NCBI RefSeq assembly: GCF_000988165.1
Contig: NW_020169299.1
Coordinates: forward strand, 62,001-126,000
Source of the DNA: Vairimorpha ceranae
Taxonomy: Eukaryota > Microsporidia > Nosematidae
Reading direction: 5' to 3'
Length of the DNA: 64,000 bases
Part shown: positions 11,082-21,656 of the stretch, in pieces
Layout: the number at the start of each line of letters is the position of its first letter
Position numbering within the stretch: position 1 is the first letter of the stretch
The notes under the pieces: model-generated
The model's input: the letters and a program-made list of their open reading frames with translations, nothing else
Told to the model about the DNA's origin: nothing
The model's database searches: none
Program-made: the position numbers and the translations under genes

Positions 11082-11759
11082 AAATTTTAAATTTTAATAA
11101 ATAACCTTGATTTATAAAAGCTGAGTAGCAAGTTTTTTGTAATCATTTACGTTAAAATGCTAAACGTGATTTATTCATAAAACCAAGTTTTTGATGCTTT
11201 TACGGCAAGATAATATTTGTAGAAACAGGTTTTATTCCTAAGAGAAATAAATATGCCAAAATCCTTCTTTTAAAATAACATTTTAGAAAAGTAAAACTTT
11301 ATATTCAATGAACTTGATTCTGCAACGTAATTTTAATAACTTTTTAAGTCTCTTTGTTTTAATTTTTTTCATGAATTTTAGTAAATATATTTATAGCATA
11401 CAACTTAATAAACAGTTATTTATGTTCTTTTAAATGTATATTTTTAATTTATCTATACAAAAAAATGTGATTAAATGAATTTTAGCATTATAAAAAATTT
11501 AACTATGGTAAAATGTGCAAATTATATGTGTAGGAATGGCTTCAACACATGTCAAAGATATCTGACATGTTGTGAGTTAAATAATTTATAATAAATAAAC
11601 CCATGTTTAATACCAACAATATGAAAACAGGATAATTATTTTATAAAATATTGTTTTTGATAAATCAATAACAAGAAAAATGGTCCTGAAACTAACATGT
11701 AATCTTTTTAACCTTAAACTCAAAATTTTAAATATTATTAAAAATAAAAAAAAATAGCT
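11082..11759. other. Non-coding spacer
   Basis: No gene is visible. The stretch is AT-rich. Its right end may belong to the integrase end of the retroelement relic that follows, but no catalytic integrase motif is readable. Confidence 0.45.
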
Positions 11760-13070
11760 AAGAAAACACCAATTTAATATATTAGCAAAAAAATTCTCTT
11801 TTGTTATTTTAAAACCAAAACTTACTATAAAATTAGAGTAATTTGGTGGGATGCGGCCTGTTTGGAGATAATACACTAGAACGCTTCTAATGTCCTCGCC
11901 TTTCCTTTTTGTCCCGTTAAAAGAAGAGTTTTCTTTAAATAATGTGAATTATTGAAGTTTTTTATAACCATGACTTTTATCTAAACGTCTTTTGTTGTCT
12001 TTCATATCTTTGTGAAATCAAACTTATTTATATTTTTAATTTTTACAATACACCAAAAAATTTAAACATAAAAAATTATTTGTTACTTTACTCCAGGTTT
12101 AAAACAATCTATGTGGTAGTTATACCACAGCACTATTTATTATTCCTAATTCTATGCCTTATTATTGTTCCACTTCTTACTCTTTAACAATTATTTTCTA
12201 TTGTGTTTATATGGCAATTATAACTGTTATTAATAAAATTATTATCTGTTTTGTGAGTAAATTTAATGACTAATTTATTGTATAAACTATCATTATATAG
12301 AATTTAATCTTAGTGAATATAATTAATAAAGAACCTTTATATTACTAATAATTTTCAATTTTCCACAGATGCCATAATTATACTGTCTTTATATGTTCTT
12401 ATACCATTAAAAATATTCTTTTCACTTTCTTTACAATGTCTTTTAACAAATTGTCCTTACAAAATTTAGTTTAATTAAATTACTTAATTCTTTTATTTGC
12501 AGTAAAGTTGTAAACTTTCAATTCAATTATTTGTTAGATATTATGGATTTAAGTTTATAAACTAGCTAGTTGCCTTAATTTTACACTTATCTACTATATT
12601 TATAAACAGAAAATTTTTGTAGATAGTTTTTTTTAAAAAAATATTAATAATCTTTGACTATTTTTTTTGCAAAATTTCAAGTTCACTTGCAAATATAATT
12701 GTCGTTGTATAAATTACTAACTAAGTTCCATCTTGTGCTATTGTAATCAAAACATGCCCCGACTTACTTAAATATTAAACAACCTTTTTTCCTTGCAAAA
12801 AATTTAATTTTTTTTAAATATACTAAATGGTCTTTATGACGAAGTCTCCTTCTAAATTTATAGCCTTTATAAAACTTAAATTTATATATATGCAATTTCT
12901 TGTTCTCTACGTATATTAAAATATTAGTTTATGATCTTTTAATAAAATTCAAAACTTTTTTAAAAATCAATACAAACCTTTTGGTATTCTTAAAGTATTT
13001 AAAAGTTCTTTTTATTATATAAGTTAATGTTTGTTATTTTTAAATTGTCGAATATTTTTTTTCTATACAA
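11760..13070 (-). mobile_element. Decayed Ty3/gypsy-type pol fragments
   Basis: On the reverse strand, read from high to low coordinates, three worn pieces appear in pol order. Near 13,060-12,780 is a reverse-transcriptase-like piece (LRIPKGLY, then a block ending HKDHLVYLKKI, matching the HxxHLxxVxxI segment after the YxDD box). Near 12,465-12,360 is an RNase H-like piece (HCKESEKNIFNGIRTYKD, matching the YSxxEKELxAIxxxxxxF block). Near 11,930-11,780 is a piece typical of the region before integrase (VYYLQTGRIPPNYSNF). Each is short and broken, so the assignment rests on order and spacing. No long terminal repeats were found. Confidence 0.5.
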
Positions 13071-14552
13071 AAACTAGTTATAATTACTTAAAACACCTTT
13101 AATTTTTACATCTTTAAAATTATCTAAATAATTCTTTTTCATTCTAACAATTTCATTGTATGTATTGCACATGCTTCTTTTCACAATCTGATGCAGTTAA
13201 TTTTACGTCTTTTATTTTTGGTAAAACAATGACTATTATCCAGAGTACTTTTAATTTTGTATTGCGACATTAAGTTACATTTTTAAATTATTTTAAATTT
13301 ACATAGCATCCTGTTACTTTTTTAGAAAGTGCTCTTCAAGCATGTAAATAATTTAATGAATTTTTTTTGTTTATTGTTTATTCTTAATTTGATTTTATTT
13401 AAACTAAATATATATTTACTTCGAGTTAACATATTAGAATAAATAAAATCGTGAAAATATATTTAAGTCATATGCTTACATTTGGAAAAAAATAATATTC
13501 TTAACGTGTAATTAGAAAATAATAAGGATCTTATATACATAATTTTTTATCCTTTTCTTTTAATAAATTTTTAATTAAAAACAAATTTTTGCGCCAAATA
13601 AATTATAATAAAAAATTTTAAGCCATTACATATCAACTTAAACGTGGACAAATATCGCTGTTAATGAGTTAAAATTTGCATAAATCAAATGTTTTTTAAC
13701 ATTGTAGTATAGCAGTATTTCGTCTATACATTAAATTTTGATAAACAAGAAATGATAAACATAAAAAGACAAAATATCAATATTCATGATCTATACAGGT
13801 AATGAAATAAATTAAAAAGATTTATATTTAGTATTCAGTTGACTTTTGTCTGCCTATCTAAAGTTGAAATTCTAAAAACATCATTAATTGGTCATTAATT
13901 TATTAATTCTGTCTTTTCTCAATTTCATCTTTCAGAATATTTTCTGTTTAAAAAATTTTATTTTAATTAAAAAGAAATTATTGACATTTAATTTACCTTT
14001 ATAACTTGACAATCATTTTTAATCTTGCATTTTTTAAAAGCACTTTAAATACCTCATTTTGTATTTATAAGATTCTTACTAGGCTTTCTGTAAAATAATG
14101 TGTCTTTCATTATATCTCAGAAGATCTAAAATTGTCACTTCCTGTTTTGTAGTGGCAATCTTAGGACACGTTTGAGACTGTACTTTTGACAACCAGATAA
14201 AAAACTTTCATCATTAAGCAGTTTTTTTGACTAAGGTTGCTTAATGAAAATATTGCTTATTTTATTAAAATCAGTTTTTTCTTTAAATTTAATAATGTGT
14301 GCAATATGTAATTAAAAAATAATTTAATAAAATTTGTAATTTTGTTTAAATTATTTGTAAAAAATTTGTGAAAGTTCAAATAAATTTAAATTTAAAAGTA
14401 AAATTTTTGTTTGCTTAAAATAAACAAAAATTTAAAAAATTATATTAAAAATTTCAAAAAAAGAACTACTTTATTTTTATATAATATTTAGATATTTTTA
14501 ATATTTATTTTTAAGAATAATTTAATTTATTTAGCTATATAAAGGTGTTTTA
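13071..14552. other. Non-coding, 1.5 kb
   Basis: No gene is visible. It may include further decayed retroelement sequence upstream of the pol fragments. An imperfect stem, TTAAGCA and TGCTTAA, occurs near 14,214-14,244. The stretch just before the next gene is extremely AT-rich. Confidence 0.4.
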
Positions 14553-14555
14553 CCC
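14553..14555 (+). promoter_or_regulatory. CCC motif fixing the start at 14563
   Basis: CCC lies eight bases before ATG 14563. It supports this ATG over an in-frame GTG 18 bases upstream. The paralogue at 8062 begins at the equivalent residue. Confidence 0.6.
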
Positions 14556-14562
14556 TTGTTTT

Positions 14563-15333
14563 ATGAAAATTTTTGCATTGCTAATTGTTGATGTGTTAGG
14601 ATTAAAATTACAAGCAGCATTTTATTCTAATCAAATATTTGAATATTACAACTTGTTTGACTTAGACTTAAATGAAGGCTTAGAAAATTCTGCGATGGCT
14701 TCCCTTATCAATTGTTTGGAGAAAAAGAACTTGATTGCAAAAGAAGAACCTTATTGGTGTCCACATGGTCATGGTTATACTTCAGAAGGTTTTGATATGA
14801 AAGAACGTTTAATAAACCACGCTCATGAAATTGAAAAATTTGAGATTAAAAAACCTGTTACTGAACTTATATTTTTAGTAAATGATAGGTTAATAAGAAA
14901 AAACGATTTGCTAATTTTAAGAATGATATTCAGAATTACTAAATGTAAGGGAGATAACTGGGAATGTATTAAAGGATTAGATGAAAAAATTGAAAAATAC
15001 AGAGGCTGTGAATCGTGGAATTCCCCTGATTGTTTTGAGAATCCCGAAACGACAAGGAAATATTTAATCTTGTTTCGTGCTTATTGGAATATACTAAAAG
15101 ATTATGAAAATCAATCTATACTTGCTATTACTAAAAAGGCTATATGTTTATTTGTTAAAGATAATAAACTTATTAGTGAAGCAGATTTAAGAAAATTTTT
15201 AAACCAAGATGATGAGCTTATTTTTGAATGTGATGAAAAGATTAAAGAAGCTTTATATAAGGATTATAACTTTAGTTGTGATGAAATTCTTTTTTCTGGT
15301 AAATTTGTTGGCTTTCTCCGTTATTTACATTAA
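14563..15333 (+). CDS. Predicted secreted protein, family B copy 2
   Basis: A 256-residue protein of unknown function, paralogous to the protein at 8062. The start MKIFALLIVDVLGL is chosen because it aligns with copy 1 and follows a CCC motif; the open frame extends six codons further upstream only from a GTG. Conserved blocks are GLKLQAAFYSN, a Phe-Asp-Leu-rich stretch, ELIFLVNDRLIRKNDL, MIFRITKCK, NQSILAITKKAIC, QDDELIFEC, SCDEILF and the final YLH. The N-terminus reads as a signal peptide. It differs from copy 1 mainly between residues 50 and 90, where this copy carries a His/Cys-rich segment (WCPHGHGY). A secreted role is inference. Confidence 0.75.
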   Translation: MKIFALLIVDVLGLKLQAAFYSNQIFEYYNLFDLDLNEGLENSAMASLINCLEKKNLIAKEEPYWCPHGHGYTSEGFDMKERLINHAHEIEKFEIKKPVTELIFLVNDRLIRKNDLLILRMIFRITKCKGDNWECIKGLDEKIEKYRGCESWNSPDCFENPETTRKYLILFRAYWNILKDYENQSILAITKKAICLFVKDNKLISEADLRKFLNQDDELIFECDEKIKEALYKDYNFSCDEILFSGKFVGFLRYLH

Positions 15334-16901
15334 AAATAATTAATTTGTTTGTTTTTTTTACAAATGCATTGCGCTTTATCTTAGCTTTTTGCTAACTTCC
15401 TTATATAGTTTGTAAGCCTTTGTTTTTAAATTACAATTTAACTAAAGTATTTAATAATTTAAAAAAAAATATGCGTATCGTAAATTTTGGTTAGTTTATT
15501 TAGTTTCTCTATTGATAGCCCATTTGTAAATAATAGTGTAATATAAATAAATGTTGAAAAAAAATCTTTTTTGTATAATTTTTTCATTAAACTTAATAAG
15601 AATTGTGAAGTTTATGTATTTTGAAAAAAAATGTGTGCTGCTTAAATGATCTGACGAAATGACGTTTCTTTAATAAGAATTGATCAATAAAAAAATTTAT
15701 TATTATTATATTAAATTTTATCTCAATAACGATTTTTTTTAACTTATTTTAAAAATATTATTACAAATTTTAGATTTAAATAAAGATTTTAAAAAACTTG
15801 TATGTAATTTAATTAAAAATAATTTTTATATTTAGTGAGACAAAATATCTAGAGTAGAATTTTGAACACTTAATGAATATTCAACCAATTTTGTTGTTAA
15901 AAAAACGTACAAATTGAGCATCTAAATATGAAATGATAAAAATCAAAAATTAGTAAAGCATTGACAATATTTTAAGGCAAAATATCAAAGTTATGCGCAT
16001 TAGTTTAAAAGTGTATGTGATTTTAGTTATTGTATTTAAAAAAGTTAAATCTTGTATAATTATAGATTTTTTAAATATTCTAAAGATAGGATTATATTAA
16101 AAACTAAAAAAGAAGTTCGACAATTCGAAGAAGCATCAGAATTGTAGATTTTTGGAATCTTGATTTACAAAAAATATAAAAAAGAGTATACGTAGAAATA
16201 AATATAAACTTAGGAGATCTACACGCCTAGTATTATTCGATATACTCTTTAGTGTCACAAGAAGATTAAACAAACTTAGGGCAAATATTAACTGCTAAAA
16301 AATGTTTAATAATTGTAAGCGTTTTTTTTTATTTAAAAATTGCAAATGATATATCACCTTGTTTGTTGTAAAAAAAATGATAAAAAATTTCAAATTAATT
16401 CCTATTCTTATTATTACATACTTTTTTTGTACAAATTAAAACTTATTTTGTACCGACGTGAAACTTATATTACATAATCCACAGAAAACATGAATATAAA
16501 ATAAGTCGAAAATATGCCGTTATTTATCAAAAAATATAAAAGAAGCTCTTAAAATTGCAATAAACAATGGACTTAAAATTACATCTAAGGCGACAAGGAA
16601 TCATAATTGTAATTTAGTTCAAAAACTACTTTAGCTTTTTAATATTTAATCTTAAATAATCACATTATATTTTAAATATAATTTTTTTTAGTATCCCACA
16701 AACATCAGTATAAATAGTAAAAATTTTCAATTTATTTAAAATTCTGTTTTAACTAGTAAAAAAATAATTATTCTGTGTAATACTAAACAATTTAGTCTCA
16801 TAGTTATTTCGATATATATAATAACAAAATGGTTTTAATAAAATTATTTTTAATTTATTTTATAATTTATTTTCAACAAATTTATAAAATAATAAGGGGT
16901 C
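15334..16901. other. Non-coding, 1.6 kb
   Basis: No gene is visible. A less AT-rich patch at about 16,090-16,290 and another near 16,440-16,620 look like degraded coding sequence but cannot be assigned. This stretch ends the gene-poor accessory region. Confidence 0.4.
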
Positions 16902-17747
16902 ATGAGAACAGATAAATTATATTATCTTTTTTTTTTTATTTTAGGTATAATATGTTATAATTTAGTAATATTTATAATATCACTTATAAAAAACGATTGT
17001 TATATATTTAAATCCGAGAAAGTACTATCTTCACCATGCATTTGTAAAGATTTTTTGTTACCGTCAACATATCATAAATTGACAAAATTGCCGCATATTA
17101 AAATTGACAGTCTTTTTATTGAGAAAATAATATTCATGTACAATGAAATTATAGAAACAGAAAATTTTGTACATAAATCACACAATGATATTTCTACAAT
17201 TATTTATAAACCTAATAATAACGATCTTTCGTTTTTATTTGAATTAATTTATGAATATACAAATACTGGAATACTTTTTATACCACAATATAATATTTTA
17301 GGTTGTATTTTAAAAAATGGCAAGATAGATCAAAAAAGTTATGCAAAAAAATTTTTAAATATGGGTTATATAAAGCTTTACCATCTATTGTGTACATTTG
17401 TTTTTATAAAGAATGATCTTTTATTACTTAACGACATGTGTCAAACTAATTATACATGCAATTTTGCGGATGATGAATTTGAGGTTACATATAAAAATAT
17501 AATTGAAAGATTTGATATACAAATAAACGAATCAAATATAAAAATGTGTAAATGGCTTGAGCGAATATATAATCCGCTTAATCCTTCAGATCTACTTAGC
17601 TACAAATATTCAAATGATGTAGACAAATCAATATTTCTTAATAATAAAATACTAAATCATATAGACAGTCTTGTTCTCATTAGTGATGGTAAAGAACACC
17701 ACGTAAGTATTTTAGATTATTTAATAATTAATATGAATCTTATCTAA
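16902..17747 (+). CDS. Unknown protein with one N-terminal membrane segment
   Basis: A 281-residue protein. Residues 6-29 are strongly hydrophobic (YYLFFFILGII and onward) after a short basic start, which suggests either a signal anchor or an uncleaved signal. The remainder is soluble, mostly helical, Asn/Ile/Lys-rich and has several Cys. No family is recognised. ATG is preceded by GGGG (aaggggtcATG), the G version of the start motif. It converges with the Mps1-like kinase gene, the stops being 68 bp apart. Confidence 0.65.
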   Translation: MRTDKLYYLFFFILGIICYNLVIFIISLIKNDCYIFKSEKVLSSPCICKDFLLPSTYHKLTKLPHIKIDSLFIEKIIFMYNEIIETENFVHKSHNDISTIIYKPNNNDLSFLFELIYEYTNTGILFIPQYNILGCILKNGKIDQKSYAKKFLNMGYIKLYHLLCTFVFIKNDLLLLNDMCQTNYTCNFADDEFEVTYKNIIERFDIQINESNIKMCKWLERIYNPLNPSDLLSYKYSNDVDKSIFLNNKILNHIDSLVLISDGKEHHVSILDYLIINMNLI

Positions 17748-17815
17748 ATTATGTTCTAACAAGAAATCTAAATAAAAATTTATTATAACAAAATTTATTT
17801 TTTAATTTATCTAAA

Positions 17816-19465
17816 TTAATCTAAAGAATTACAAATAAATTTATCTTTTAATAAATCTTTCACTGTAGGCCTTTGCCTACAATCTTCATTTAAACACATA
17901 TATATCACTAAATCTACTTTAGATGTTAACTTTAAATTTTTTCGTATATTAACAATGTTTTCTTTCTTTTCTAAATATGTTTTATAGGCATCTAGAGGTG
18001 TTTTCCCATACCACAATTCATATAAAATAATACCCAATGACCAAACATCACTACTTCTTCTTTTTCTATTTTCAAAAAATAATTCTGGTGCGCAATAATT
18101 TAAAGTCCCGCAAACCATATCAAGATCTAGACGTGTCGTATTACTATTTAAAGCTTTAGATATACCAAAATCAATAATTTTTAGTTTATTTTTTACAAAT
18201 ACAAAATTTGCAGGCTTAAGATCTCCGTGAATGATTCTTTGATCATGTATGTTTAATACAATTAACAAAATTTCTTGCCAAATGTACTTAACTCTATTAC
18301 TATGTAAAAATATATCTTTTTTATCACTCTTCATAAATTGATTTAAAACTGTTTCTCCATATTCAAGTAAAATATAAATATTATCTGTTAAAATTTCATA
18401 ATCAATCATTTTTATTATTCCGTCTACACTTTGTAATTTTTTAAGTAAATCTATTTCTTCTAAAAGAAGATTTTTTAGTGTGCTATCCATTTCAATATTT
18501 ATAACTTTCAAAGCATAAAACTCACTTTCATAAAAAACTTTATATACTTTACTGCTACCGCCCTTACCAATAATATTGATTTTTAGCAATTTTTTACCAT
18601 TTAAGGTAAAAAATTCTTGTTCCTTATTTTTTCTGTAATTTGTATTTTTTAAATTTTCTTTATTTATTTGCTCGTTTTCATGCTTAAAGTCGACTTCTAC
18701 AACTTTATTATCTTCTTTGTAATTCTTAATTTCTAGTTTATCATTGTTTGATGATTTAAGTCCCATTTTAAAAAGATTAGTATCTTCACCTAGTGTAATA
18801 TCTTCTATTTTACACTTTATAACTTTATTACAATCTATAATGCCATCTTTGTATGAATATTTATTTACATCATCAGTAATAGGTGTATTAGGAAATGATT
18901 TATGACTTTTTTTATAAGCAGGAGAATATAAATGATCTGTAAATTGCACATCTTTTGAATTTTCAAAGGCACATTTAGCAATAATTAGACCTGATTCTTC
19001 TTTAACATTACAACTTTCATCTATATTCTCTATTGTCATCCATTCACTGGTCCAATTATAAATATATTTCTGTCTATCTTTATCTTCTTTAATTTGTAAT
19101 AAAAAATCCAAAATCTTTTGTTTATCTTTAAATTCTTTAACATTTAAAAATTTAATACCTTCGTCTATTATTTTATCAATTTTTTCTCCAACACTAATAA
19201 TATAACTTAAATATTCTCTCCAAAAGCACCAATATTTAAAATATTTAAGTTTACTAGTCTTAAAGATTAATAAGATATCATCACTTTGTAAATTTATAAG
19301 ACATCTGATATAATTTAAAAAAATTACTACCATGTATTTATCAACAAGAAAGTCTTTCTGAATAGATTTAAATAATAAACTTAATTTAAGTGATAAAGAA
19401 ATAGGTTGCTTAAGTTTATCCATTACATAATTGTATAAATCTAGAGATGTAAAAAGAGACTCCAT
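17816..19465 (-). CDS. MPS1: Mps1/TTK-like spindle checkpoint kinase
   Basis: A 549-residue dual-specificity kinase of the Mps1/TTK family, which acts at kinetochores in the spindle assembly checkpoint and in chromosome attachment. Residues 1-140 resemble the TPR domain of Mps1/Bub1 proteins (a YWCFWREYLSYI block). A low-complexity linker follows, then the kinase domain at about 294-547. Visible motifs are the glycine loop GKGGSSKVYK (300-309, the GGSSKV form being typical of Mps1), Lys320, HGDLKPANF (413-421) and DFG (432-434), with CGTLNYCAPE in the activation segment. HGD replaces HRD in the catalytic loop; Mps1 proteins commonly have HSD. The upstream sequence has CCCC and CC runs before ATG. 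It is much shorter than animal TTK. Confidence 0.85.
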   Translation of the reverse strand: MESLFTSLDLYNYVMDKLKQPISLSLKLSLLFKSIQKDFLVDKYMVVIFLNYIRCLINLQSDDILLIFKTSKLKYFKYWCFWREYLSYIISVGEKIDKIIDEGIKFLNVKEFKDKQKILDFLLQIKEDKDRQKYIYNWTSEWMTIENIDESCNVKEESGLIIAKCAFENSKDVQFTDHLYSPAYKKSHKSFPNTPITDDVNKYSYKDGIIDCNKVIKCKIEDITLGEDTNLFKMGLKSSNNDKLEIKNYKEDNKVVEVDFKHENEQINKENLKNTNYRKNKEQEFFTLNGKKLLKINIIGKGGSSKVYKVFYESEFYALKVINIEMDSTLKNLLLEEIDLLKKLQSVDGIIKMIDYEILTDNIYILLEYGETVLNQFMKSDKKDIFLHSNRVKYIWQEILLIVLNIHDQRIIHGDLKPANFVFVKNKLKIIDFGISKALNSNTTRLDLDMVCGTLNYCAPELFFENRKRRSSDVWSLGIILYELWYGKTPLDAYKTYLEKKENIVNIRKNLKLTSKVDLVIYMCLNEDCRQRPTVKDLLKDKFICNSLD

Positions 19466-19591
19466 TCCTATTTAGCTCTGGAGGGGATATAGAATTAAAA
19501 CAAAGCTAGTGATGATTTAACTTCAGATTAAGCATTATTTTGATATGTACATTAAAAAAGTGACAGACTTTTGATGTACTATGCATATAAA

Positions 19592-19710
19592 AATTTGGTC
19601 ATAAGCTAAAATAGTTGTTATAAACATAAACACATTTATGCACATATCTTCAATTTGGTCATTTAGCTAAAATAGCTGTTATAAACATAAACATACTTAT
19701 GCACATATTT
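19592..19710. repeat. Two tandem copies of a ~60-bp repeat
   Basis: Two adjacent copies, each beginning AATTTGGTCAT and continuing through GCTAAAATAG, TGTTATAAACATAAACA and TTATGCACATAT, lie between the start of the kinase gene and the Dre2 stop. Copy 1 runs from about 19592 to 19651 and copy 2 from 19652 to about 19710. They differ at a few positions. Confidence 0.8.
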
Positions 19711-19755
19711 TCTTTAAATAATTTTTTAAAAAAACTTTGTTTGTTAAAATATTTA

Positions 19756-20040
19756 TTATTCAAACTTTATTACATCTCCTTCTTCAAAAGCAGGCATTCC
19801 CAAGTAAGGACATCCACTGCATCTAAACGCATCACCTTTGTAGCATCCACCACATGCACTTTTAGTTTCAACTTTTTTATTTGCAAGTTCACACGTACAA
19901 TTCGCACATTTCTTTTTTTGTACTTTTCGTTCTGTGTGTTGTTTTATTATTTTATCTTCTTCTTTTAAATATTCATCATCATTATACAAGTCAGAAAATT
20001 CTGTTGCTTCTTTTAACAATTTTCTTAAATTCTCATCCAT
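19756..20040 (-). CDS. DRE2: Dre2/anamorsin, short form (CIAPIN1 domain only)
   Basis: A 94-residue protein matching the C-terminal CIAPIN1 domain of Dre2/anamorsin, the electron-transfer partner of Tah18 in cytosolic iron-sulfur cluster assembly. Visible are C45-x2-C48-x-C50 and C63-x2-C66-x7-C74-x2-C77, with the diagnostic [14 protein letters not shown] and CPYLGMPAF. The usual N-terminal methyltransferase-like domain is absent. In other Dre2 proteins the first motif has a further leading Cys some ten residues earlier; here no Cys occurs before residue 45, so the first cluster site seems to have only three Cys. ATG follows a CCC motif (tcccttattATG-like spacing). It is divergent from the gene at 20125, with 84 bp between. 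Confidence 0.9.
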
Positions 20041-20119
20041 AAATAAGGGATGTATGTAACTAAAGTTGTTTTATGACCAGTTAATTTTTAAAACACCTAT
20101 TATAAATTTTATTTGTGCA

Positions 20120-20124
20120 CCCCC
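20120..20124 (+). promoter_or_regulatory. CCCCC motif fixing the start at 20125
   Basis: Five C directly abut ATG 20125. The frame opens four codons earlier only through a TTG, so the ATG is the start. Confidence 0.6.
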
Positions 20125-20466
20125 ATGAAAATAAAAAGCTGGTGTAAACCACCTTTAAAATGTTCTTACAGTATTCCAGAGATTCCCAAATCATATAAGA
20201 TATTTGGTATGCAGTACCCGTCTAAAGAAAATTCATTAACAAATATAAAAGAGATGGTTAAAGAAAGTTTCAAAAAATATCTAGAACTATTAGAAACACT
20301 AGATCCAAAAATGATTGAAGAAATAGAAAGTATACATCTTAAAATTAATGAGATTTTAAATGACAATAAACATAAAGAAGTAAGTAGTAAACTAAATGAT
20401 ATAAAAAATGAAACAATAAAAAAAAAGAATGAAATTTTGGATTATTTAGAAAAAAAAATAATGTAA
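20125..20466 (+). CDS. Small helical protein, possibly Mediator subunit Med7
   Basis: A 113-residue protein with a Pro-containing start (KPPLKCSYSIPEIP, then YKIFGMQYPS) followed by long helices with coiled-coil character. The pattern of a short Pro-rich segment plus YxxFG, then KKYLELLETL and a helix ending LNDNK, loosely recalls Med7 (YxxFG, then LLxNFLELL, then HHLLNEYRPHQ). Med7 is a nuclear Mediator middle-module subunit. The resemblance is weak and by eye, so the symbol is left blank. ATG directly follows CCCCC. It converges with the gene at 20623 and is divergent from Dre2. Confidence 0.6.
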   Translation: MKIKSWCKPPLKCSYSIPEIPKSYKIFGMQYPSKENSLTNIKEMVKESFKKYLELLETLDPKMIEEIESIHLKINEILNDNKHKEVSSKLNDIKNETIKKKNEILDYLEKKIM

Positions 20467-20622
20467 ATTAAATTTTTATTATAAAAAATTTTAGTCAAAG
20501 TATTATTTTAAATTTAAAGACGATTTAATATAAGCCGTGAAGTTCTCTATAATTTAATTGCGAGTTTATTTAATAAAATTTTCCATAATTGTAATTTAAT
20601 TACAACTTATAATTCAAGATAT

Positions 20623-21012
20623 TTATTCAAATTTTGTTTTTGTTTCACACATTTCATACCAGGCTTGTTTAATAAATGCATGTTCTATTTCTAGCTTATT
20701 GCGCAATTCTTCATTTTCTTTTATAAGATGATCTAAAATATCTTCGTCTTTTAGTCTATTATTTAATATAACATCATAATAAAAATCAATAATATTATCT
20801 TCAATCTTTATATTGTTAATGTCACAGTAAGCTATTAAAGCCAGACCTATTAAATCTTCGTTATTAATGTTATGTTTTATAAAAATTTTATACTTATCTT
20901 TGTAATAGTAAAGAACGGTTTTTAGTAAATTTAAGGTAGTAGTTTCGAGTAATTTTGCAGTCTGTGAAGCAGAGGCTGTAATATTTAAAATATTTTCAAG
21001 GCGTTTTAACAT
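20623..21012 (-). CDS. Small hypothetical protein
   Basis: A 129-residue protein that I do not recognise. It is mostly helical with an acidic C-terminal third containing a predicted coiled coil (DHLIKENEELRNKLEIEHAF) and no signal peptide or membrane segment. ATG follows CCC (taccctaATG), the main evidence that this is a real gene. It converges with the small helical protein gene, leaving about 155 bp between the stops. Confidence 0.65.
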   Translation of the reverse strand: MLKRLENILNITASASQTAKLLETTTLNLLKTVLYYYKDKYKIFIKHNINNEDLIGLALIAYCDINNIKIEDNIIDFYYDVILNNRLKDEDILDHLIKENEELRNKLEIEHAFIKQAWYEMCETKTKFE

Positions 21013-21656
21013 TAGGGTAAATAAACGACAAAAATGTATAAAGATTTAAAAATAACTAAAGTATTAACATAAAGAAAGTTTTTTATATAACATAGATAGT
21101 TAATAAATACACAACTGCAATTATAATAAACAATAAATGTAAAAATCATTAAATTAATTCAATAAAACTTTTTAACCAAAATAATTTTGTCTGATAATAA
21201 TTGAAACTTTAAACAAAGAATTTAAGTTTTTAAATCCAATGTACAGTAAGATTTAATCATACATTTATTTATATTTTAAATATTGATAAAATTTTTTAAT
21301 TTAAAAATAATAAAAAAAATATTTTAGACACAGAAAATGTTTGAAAAAAAAAATTGTAAGAGAATAACAATCTTTACATTTTTATAAGTGTATATGCTTG
21401 CTTTATTTTCTATAGAAAATATAAAAATTGTATATAAATTTCAATATACTCTTTATATTTGTATCTTTTAACAAAATTGAAGGTATTTCTAATAAAATAT
21501 TTTAGTTATTTAATTGACATTTAGTAATATAGAACACAAGATATAAAAACGATACATTTTTATGAAAACCAGCTATTTTTAAAATAATAATTTTTTGTAT
21601 AGTAGTATTTACTCTTTATTTTAAAAAAAAAATTAAACATTTTCTTCCCACCCTTA
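21013..21656. other. Non-coding spacer, 640 bp
   Basis: Very AT-rich. No gene or structured element is visible. It holds the promoters of the gene at 21012 (leftward) and of the Tpa1-like gene (rightward). Confidence 0.5.

Noticed and set aside
887..15333. CRISPR or prokaryotic operon signals
   Set aside because: No spaced direct repeats of the CRISPR kind are present; gene structure and proteins are eukaryotic.
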